Origin: Treponema sp. | GTDB taxonomy: Bacteria; Spirochaetota; Spirochaetia; Treponematales; Breznakiellaceae | Direction: 5' to 3' | Assembly: GCA_009786675.1 (NCBI GenBank) | Contig: WQRP01000007.1 | Location: 12,552 to 22,873, forward strand | Length of the DNA: 10,322 nt | Part shown: piece after piece, positions 6,129 to 10,322 of the stretch | How the letters are laid out: every line of letters begins with the position of its first letter | How positions within the stretch are numbered: position 1 is the first letter of the stretch | Program-made: the position numbers and the translations under genes | Notes under the pieces: generated by a model | Seen by the model: only the letters and a program-made list of their open reading frames with translations | What the model was told of the DNA's origin: nothing | Databases searched by the model: none

Positions 6129-7067
6129 TCACTGCTCCAAATGCTGGAACGCGACATTGATGAATTCTTCTGGATTCCGGCACTCACTGGCCCAATCGGG
6201 ATAAGAAAGTGTTTTGTAAGAAACCGCAAGTATACGAGCACATGCTATCATCCAATCGGCCGGTGGATCTATACAAGGAGTGTTAGATTTGATGATGATG
6301 GGAATACTTTTTAGGCAGATTACGTGATGCGATCCCCTTGCGTTGAAATGTTCATATAGACCCTTTGAACCATTCGGCATGACTTGACGTGCTACCTGCT
6401 TATGAGAACTCTTAAAGCCGCCATTAAAAAAGAATATTTCTCCACATTTTGCACCTGCAGAATCAGAAACGTCAAAACAAACATAGCTCACAGAATTATC
6501 ACTAATGGACTCCGTCTCTCTGTGGTAATTGTAATCCCCTAGGTTGTATCCGTCTTGAGTCAGCATAGATCGGCACATCCTAATTATACGGTAGTTATCA
6601 AAGGCACCAATATCGAGGGCTCTGTTAATTGCCGAAACATGATGCACATTACCATGTTCAATAATCCGTTCATACAGTGATATAACGCGCTCCAGGTAAG
6701 CGTCACTGGTTTTTAGAAACTTGTCTTTATACTTGTCAGCCAAAGCCATTATCGAATTACTATCTCCCTGTGATACTTTTGTCACAAGCTCCTTGTTAAT
6801 ACCACATCTGGATATGTAAAATTCAAACAAATCAATTTTTGCCTGACTATCCCCCCTCGCTACTTTTGCTGCAAGATCCTTGTTGACACCATCCCTAATC
6901 AGGTAAAATTCAGCCAAATCAATCTTTGCTTGACTATCCCCCTGCGCTACTTTTCCCAAAAGCTCCTCTTCCAGCTTCTTGGCAGCCTTCGCTTTCCTGC
7001 TCGATTTAATGCTAAGAAAAACGATAAAAACTATTACCGCAACAACAATTGACAAAAACACCACCAT
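6129..7067 (-). CDS. Membrane-anchored protein with degenerate Sel1-like repeats
   Basis: A 312-residue protein. Residues 1-20 are a hydrophobic N-terminal span followed by a strongly basic stretch (K-S-S-R-K-A-K-A-A-K-K), predicting a signal anchor with the rest probably cytoplasmic by the positive-inside rule. Residues 36-64, 65-93 and 94 to about 118 are 29-residue repeats, K-V-A-[QR]-G-D-S-Q-A-K-I-D-L-x-E-F-Y...G-[VI]-N-K-[DE], close to the Sel1-like pattern (G-D/N, A, L, Y, G-V, K-D). The remaining 190 residues have several Cys and His but match no family that I know. The ATG at 7067 follows AAGGAAGG by seven bases. Codon and base use are AT-rich compared with the flanks. Spacer B copy 3 lies upstream and a nested inverted repeat downstream. 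Confidence 0.8.
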   Translation of the reverse strand: MVVFLSIVVAVIVFIVFLSIKSSRKAKAAKKLEEELLGKVAQGDSQAKIDLAEFYLIRDGVNKDLAAKVARGDSQAKIDLFEFYISRCGINKELVTKVSQGDSNSIMALADKYKDKFLKTSDAYLERVISLYERIIEHGNVHHVSAINRALDIGAFDNYRIIRMCRSMLTQDGYNLGDYNYHRETESISDNSVSYVCFDVSDSAGAKCGEIFFFNGGFKSSHKQVARQVMPNGSKGLYEHFNARGSHHVICLKSIPIIIKSNTPCIDPPADWMIACARILAVSYKTLSYPDWASECRNPEEFINVAFQHLEQ

Positions 7068-7187
7068 ACTACTACCTTCCTTTCCGCTTGTTTGCGAATG
7101 TTAGTCTGGAACCTTTTTGGTTTTTTCCCAACCCATTGCTAGGAAACAGGTCGAAAACGGGCTGTTCCATTGCCCCGCCAACTACCC

Positions 7188-7240
7188 TAGCAGACAACTC
7201 ACGATACCGAAAACTTCAGCATCGTGAATGCCTTTTCATA
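7188..7240 (-). repeat. Spacer element B, copy 3
   Basis: TCACGAT (7199-7205) and ATCGTGA (7221-7227) are perfect inverted arms enclosing a loop with ACCGAAAACTTC, nearly the loop of copy 2 (ACCGAAAATTTC). A shared CCTTTT-C/G-A tail follows on the plus strand. The arms differ from copy 2 at most positions, yet all seven pairs are kept. It lies upstream of the Sel1-like gene and downstream of the broken repeat gene. Confidence 0.6.
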
Positions 7241-7270
7241 TGACATTACCTACGCAGACATCTTCCTGAC

Positions 7271-7466
7271 TTAGCTAAACAGCCTGTCGATGGAATAGCC
7301 TTTGTCGCAGTCTTTCATGATCGCCCCCTCTGCCTACCAGATAACTAGTGTCACAGCCGCTTCTCATGATCATTTTCGTGAAATTTTCATTACCCTCCGA
7401 AAAATTTGTACTCTCCTTCCTTTCTTGTGTTTTTTGCTCGCCAGATGTTATATTTTTCCTGTCCAA
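7271..7466 (-). pseudogene. Broken second copy of the 17-residue-repeat gene
   Basis: Compared with the gene at 5232-5480, this copy keeps the leader, the N-terminal E-S-T-N-F-S and the M-I-M-R-S-G-C-D-T start of unit 1. That then runs straight into the G-R-G-G of unit 3, so about two units are missing, as expected from recombination between repeats. A two-base loss follows the G-rich run, so the true ending (M-K-D-C-D-K-G-Y-S-I-D, stop at 7271-7273) is out of frame. The bases that held the original ATG are also gone: the ribosome site AAGGAAGG now runs directly into GAGAGT. An ATG at 7466, in former leader sequence, opens a 63-residue frame ending at 7275 with an altered tail. I take it as a pseudogene. 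Confidence 0.75.
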
Positions 7467-7518
7467 CGGACAGCGTTCAAGGCACCGAAAATTTCGGAAC
7501 CTTGAATTCCTTTTGCAC
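7461..7518 (-). repeat. Spacer element B, copy 2: two-stem hairpin, attC-like
   Basis: On the minus strand TTCAAGG and CCTTGAA (7476-7506) form a seven-pair stem. Inside it CCGAA and TTCGG form five more pairs. Next comes CTGTCC-GTT-GGACAG, holding GTTGGAC, a perfect GTTRRRY heptamer. At the other end GTGCAAA matches the complement of that heptamer at five of seven positions. At 58 bases, the size and order of arms fit an integron attC site, but the expected AAC end is missing. Confidence 0.5.
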
Positions 7519-7519
7519 C

Positions 7520-7550
7520 CCCGATCCCTAGGATCGTTCCCTGGATCGGG
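7520..7550. repeat. 8-bp inverted repeat
   Basis: CCCGATCC (7520-7527) and GGATCGGG (7543-7550) are perfect inverted arms around 15 bases, with GATCC/GGATC echoed inside. It lies in a locally GC-rich 120-base patch behind the six-cysteine gene. There is no T-run. It could be an RNA-end structure or a remnant of other DNA. Confidence 0.45.
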
Positions 7551-7636
7551 TTCCCCAGCAAAACCCTGGCCAAGGTTCGCCGCATCCCATATGGTGCAGA
7601 CCTATTCCCCCAGATCGAGGTCTCCAGTCAACCCCA

Positions 7637-7885
7637 TTATCGCCTAGGAGGCATAAGCTCATCACATCTATCCAGTATCTTTTCTCCACAACTTGTACAC
7701 CCCTCCCCTTCCACAATTGTTATAAGTAGGGACTTTAAAATGCCAGCTTCACTATTTTGCATGTGAAAGGCAGGATCGCTGTTGTAACGGTCAAGCAAAT
7801 CCTTGACCGTCCTCTCTTTACCTTCATGTACGGTATCCATGCAACGACACGAATAGCACAAATCCTCAGTTTTTATTGTTCCCAT
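7637..7885 (-). CDS. Small six-cysteine, probably metal-binding protein
   Basis: An 82-residue protein that I cannot place in a family. Six cysteines form two clusters, C10-x2-C13-x-C15 and C63-x2-C66-x7-C74, and His20 and His41 are also available. C-x2-C pairs at each end suggest a zinc ribbon or another metal site joining the two ends of a helical middle (residues 25-60, with an N-S-D-P-A-F turn). There is no signal peptide or membrane span. The ATG at 7885 is supported by AAAGGAG eight bases upstream. Spacer element A, copy 2, lies directly in front, as it does before the 16-residue-repeat gene two kilobases away, so the two may answer to the same signal. Confidence 0.7.
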   Translation of the reverse strand: MGTIKTEDLCYSCRCMDTVHEGKERTVKDLLDRYNSDPAFHMQNSEAGILKSLLITIVEGEGCTSCGEKILDRCDELMPPRR

Positions 7886-7898
7886 AATTTTTACTCCT

Positions 7899-7952
7899 TT
7901 GCGGCATTAATATCGCCGCTGACATATTTAAACTTCCGCATGGAAATTTACA
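7899..7952 (-). promoter_or_regulatory. Spacer element A, copy 2, with an 8-bp hairpin
   Basis: Counterpart of 5941-5994. AAACTTCC and GGAAATTT (7930-7949) form eight pairs with one G-T on the minus strand, around a GCAT/ATGC loop. Nearer the gene, GCGGC and GCCGC form a second possible stem around nine bases. Pairing is kept although the arms differ from copy 1, which favours a conserved structure. Confidence 0.5.
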
Positions 7953-8027
7953 AAACCAAATCCGCCGTAAAATGATGGCGGGTACAGTTAACGCATATGG
8001 TGCCAGCACCCTACGCAGAGGGTTTAA

Positions 8028-8067
8028 AAATTAATGACAGGCACCATCGCGCCGCACCTGCCTGTCA
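8028..8067 (-). terminator. Intrinsic terminator of the CsgG/LpoB-LRR gene
   Basis: On the minus strand, 16 bases after the stop, TGACAGGCA (8067-8059) and TGCCTGTCA (8043-8035) form a perfect nine-pair stem around a 15-base GC-rich loop. TTAATTTTT follows at once. Stem plus T-run behind a gene end is the standard intrinsic terminator form. It also marks the edge of the AT-rich block. Confidence 0.75.
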
Positions 8068-8082
8068 CCCGCGCGTGAACCA

Positions 8083-10068
8083 TTACCGTGGCGTGAAGTT
8101 CCAAGTAGGGTTGTTTGCTGGGCCGCTTCGAGTATAAGTCCCCGCTCTTCTGCCGTTTTGTCGGTAGAAAACATCGAACCCTTCACCCCGAAAACTAATC
8201 CCCGTACCATGATGATACAGATCCACGTAAGCACCTATGGTAATGTTGGTTATTATGAAGTGGTGACGCATGGCACTACCCCTTTGTGGGAAAAATGCAT
8301 TGCTGCCAATAGTCCTAACACTGTCGGGTATGGTAACACTGGTTAGCCGTTCATTTCCGAAAAACGCGCTTATGCCAATGCTCCTGACTCCATTGGGGAT
8401 GGTTACGTTGTTAAGCACCCTTCCACTGAAAGCGCTCGCCCCTATTTCTACTATCCATGTGCCCCTAACCACGGAAGGTATAACCACGTTTGTCTGGGTT
8501 CCAGTAAAACCGGTCAGCACGCCGTTTTCATTCACAGTAAAGTAGCGCTCGTTGGTGGCGACCACCCCACCAGGTCTCACCCGCTGGTGCAGGGCGAAAC
8601 TTTGCGCGGGCATCACGCTTATCCGCCTCTGCGCGGCGGCCTGCCCTGCGGGAACGCCGTCAATGGCGGCAACCCGTATGGAAAGCCGGTCGGTTATCGC
8701 GTTTATGTCCACCCCGGGCACGACCACGGTTCCCGACCACTCGGGGCTTGGGATTGTCATGCCGTACCGCACCCGAAAGCCGCGTGGAATCGCGGCGGTT
8801 CCGGTGCCTATAACCCTTCCCTGGTCGTTCAGGATTTCCATGGTCACCGCGGCGTTGGCCGATCTGCCGACAAACGGGGACGCAACGCCAACGGTATTGT
8901 TGGGCCAGTCGAACCCCCAGTCCCCGGATCTGCCGGTCGCCCTAAGCCCGCTTTCCACGGTCAGCACGACCTCGTTTACCGTGTGCGTCCACATGGAATC
9001 CGGCACCGTCCGCATGGCAAAGCTAAGTTCAACCGTCTCGTTCTGGAAGTTCACGGTACCGTGGGTAATGTCCGTGTAGTAGATAAGATAGAAGGGCTGA
9101 TCCCTGGCCAGAAAGTCGCGGACGAAGTTCTCGGTTTCCTGCAACCGCCGCATCCATTCGCCCCGCATAACGATGTCGGCGCGGGCATCCAGCGCACCCA
9201 CCGGCGGCCTGGCGGTTATTCCCGCCGTCAGGATCACAAGGCGGTTTTCCACTTCCTCAAGCAGCGGGTCGTGGCCGGCGGCTTGCATGAAGTGGGACAT
9301 GGCCTCTATCTCGAACCCCTGGCGCTGGGCGTAGATGCCCCTGGCAAGCGCGGTCTGCGCCTGAACCGTGGCGGCCTCCGGGGCTCTCGTAAGTTCCTGC
9401 CTTCCCCGGCCAGTCAGCGTCACACCCAACTGTCCAAGCAGATCGACGGTCGCCTCCCTTACCGCGGAAAGGTTTTCTATTTCCCGAATGGATGTCTGGG
9501 TTGGCGGGCGCGAGGCCCTTCTTACGCCAGTCTGCACGTCGGTTACCGCGAACTCCATCATGTAGGCGGTGGCGGTTCTTGTTACGGTGCCGGCAAGGAC
9601 ATAGCGGGCGTTGGCAATATGCCCGATTCGGATAAAGTCCTCGTCGGAAAAATAGCCGGACATGGACATGCCCTGTTGGTCCAGGATTGTTTCCAGGTTC
9701 TGCCTGTCTACAATGGTGATGGCCGAATACAGGTTGAAGTCCCCGGTCATCGATCCCTGGATCAGCGACGGCATCCAACGCATCTCGTCCTCGGAAAGCC
9801 CGTTGCCGGCCGGCTCCAGAACCGCCAGGGTCATGCCCCTGCCGCCGTTGCCCGACCAGAACGGCGATGTGGGAGTGGCGGCGGGTATCGCCAGGGGCGC
9901 GGCTTGCTGAGGCGTGGTAGCCGGAGCTTGTTGAGGCGCGGGTGCCTGGGCCGCCCCCTGCTGTGCGACTTGCGGCTGGTTTCCGGAGGCACTGCCCAAG
10001 CCCAAAACCATGAATACCATCAGGGCCGCCGTCCCTACGACATGCGGCAGACATTTTTTCATTGTCAT
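8083..10068 (-). CDS. Secreted CsgG/LpoB-like protein with C-terminal leucine-rich repeats
   Basis: The frame is open from 10188, but the ATG at 10068 has AAGGAG six bases upstream and starts directly at a signal peptide (K-K basic start, long hydrophobic core, S-A-S cleavage near residue 28), giving 661 residues. A Gln/Ala/Pro-rich linker follows (about 30-75). Residues 78 to about 225 look like the CsgG/LpoB N-terminal fold: M-T-L-A-V-L-E-P near the start, then I-V-D-R-Q-N-L-E-T-I-L-D-Q-Q and I-A-N-A-R-Y-V-L-A-G-T-V. Relatives of this fold (LpoB, CsgG) act in the outer membrane or periplasm on peptidoglycan synthesis or secretion. A short TPR-like helix pair follows (G-F-E-I-E-A-M-S-H-F), then a beta-rich middle region. 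LRR_5 repeats with A-F-[SF]-[GF]...V-T-I-P close the protein. Function beyond envelope work is unknown. A terminator follows the gene. Confidence 0.88.
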   Translation of the reverse strand: MTMKKCLPHVVGTAALMVFMVLGLGSASGNQPQVAQQGAAQAPAPQQAPATTPQQAAPLAIPAATPTSPFWSGNGGRGMTLAVLEPAGNGLSEDEMRWMPSLIQGSMTGDFNLYSAITIVDRQNLETILDQQGMSMSGYFSDEDFIRIGHIANARYVLAGTVTRTATAYMMEFAVTDVQTGVRRASRPPTQTSIREIENLSAVREATVDLLGQLGVTLTGRGRQELTRAPEAATVQAQTALARGIYAQRQGFEIEAMSHFMQAAGHDPLLEEVENRLVILTAGITARPPVGALDARADIVMRGEWMRRLQETENFVRDFLARDQPFYLIYYTDITHGTVNFQNETVELSFAMRTVPDSMWTHTVNEVVLTVESGLRATGRSGDWGFDWPNNTVGVASPFVGRSANAAVTMEILNDQGRVIGTGTAAIPRGFRVRYGMTIPSPEWSGTVVVPGVDINAITDRLSIRVAAIDGVPAGQAAAQRRISVMPAQSFALHQRVRPGGVVATNERYFTVNENGVLTGFTGTQTNVVIPSVVRGTWIVEIGASAFSGRVLNNVTIPNGVRSIGISAFFGNERLTSVTIPDSVRTIGSNAFFPQRGSAMRHHFIITNITIGAYVDLYHHGTGISFRGEGFDVFYRQNGRRAGTYTRSGPANNPTWNFTPR

Positions 10069-10095
10069 AAAACACTCCTTGTTGTGATTTGTCAT

Positions 10096-10109
10096 GCTTT
10101 CGAAAAAGC
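10096..10109 (-). promoter_or_regulatory. UUCG tetraloop hairpin in the leader
   Basis: On the minus strand GCTTT-TTCG-AAAGC is a perfect five-pair stem with the very stable UUCG loop. It lies 28 bases before the start of the CsgG/LpoB-LRR gene. It may shield or expose the nearby ribosome site. Confidence 0.4.
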
Positions 10110-10129
10110 GAGAACACCTTAGGGCGCGA

Positions 10130-10159
10130 GATCGCGCGGTTCCGGTCAACCGCGCGATC
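10130..10159 (-). promoter_or_regulatory. Perfect 12-bp inverted repeat in the leader
   Basis: GATCGCGCGGTT (10130-10141) and AACCGCGCGATC (10148-10159) are exact inverted arms around six bases. It lies about 60 bases before the CsgG/LpoB-LRR gene. No T-run follows on the minus strand, so an operator or leader RNA hairpin is more likely than a terminator. Confidence 0.6.
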
Positions 10160-10308
10160 CTGGCAAGCCAGGCGGTGGCGGGAAACAATTTGGCGTGTAG
10201 CGTTCGCTCGAATCTTTGGGTCGTTAAATTGTGCGGGTCTTTATGCGTGGTTTTCCTTACGGATAAACACGGCGTTTTATCACAAGCAAACCAATTTCGT
10301 TTGAAACT

Positions 10309-10322
10309 GGGGGGGGGGGGGG
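10309..10322. other. Terminal poly-G run, probable assembly end
   Basis: The window ends in 14 consecutive G. This is typical of a sequencing or assembly artefact at a contig end and should not be read as biology. The stretch from 10160 to here holds no gene that I can support; it should contain the promoter of the gene to its left. Confidence 0.7.

Noticed and set aside
7528..7716. A 62-codon minus-strand frame overlapping the end of the six-cysteine gene
   Set aside because: It overlaps a better supported gene in another frame, has no good ribosome site and reads through the inverted repeat at 7520-7550.
8587..10122. A 511-codon open frame on the plus strand
   Set aside because: It is antisense to the CsgG/LpoB-LRR gene, in which the signal peptide, domain motifs, ribosome site and terminator all agree on the minus strand.
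10309..10322. Terminal G-run as a quadruplex or telomere-like end
   Set aside because: A homopolymer at the exact window end is far more likely a sequencing or assembly artefact.

Overview
This is most likely a chromosomal contig end from a spirochaete of the Treponema type found in termite hindgut. Three things point there. One is a lipoprotein built from BspA/TpLRR-like leucine-rich repeats. Another is a secreted protein joining a CsgG/LpoB-like domain to the same repeats. The third is a PD-(D/E)XK-type protein of a kind I associate with those treponemes. The species is inferred from protein style alone. The window stops in a run of 14 G, which looks like a read or assembly end.

Layout. 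(1) Bases 1-3960 are GC-rich. A membrane protein (13-834) and a leucine-rich-repeat lipoprotein (892-2262) lie on the minus strand. Diverging from them on the plus strand is a putative PD-(D/E)XK nuclease (2498-3373). Its last 40% is duplicated directly downstream as a headless fragment (3497-3880). (2) Bases 3960-8035 are clearly AT-richer. By hand count, 60-base lines at 4141 and 6781 are 42% and 30% GC, against 58% at 2701 and 70% at 9181. All genes here are on the minus strand, mostly small and mostly built of short repeats: an ankyrin-TPR protein, a small 17-residue-repeat protein, a 16-residue-repeat protein (beta-flower-like), a membrane-anchored protein with degenerate Sel1-like repeats, a broken second copy of the 17-residue-repeat gene, and a six-cysteine protein. 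The spaces between them carry structured, partly repeated elements. (3) Bases 8035-10322 are GC-rich again, with one long secreted CsgG/LpoB-LRR gene on the minus strand, a clear terminator behind it and two strong hairpins in front of it.

How it fits together. The two LRR genes and the membrane protein look like envelope or surface functions. The middle block looks like an accessory island, an array of one-gene units each separated by hairpin-bearing DNA. Two of these spacers end, in the same orientation relative to the genes, in heptamers that fit the GTTRRRY core of integron attC sites. One spacer hairpin recurs at a second place with all outer base pairs changed but pairing kept. I saw no integrase, transposase, tRNA, rRNA or CRISPR array in the window, so the mechanism by which the island was built remains a hypothesis.
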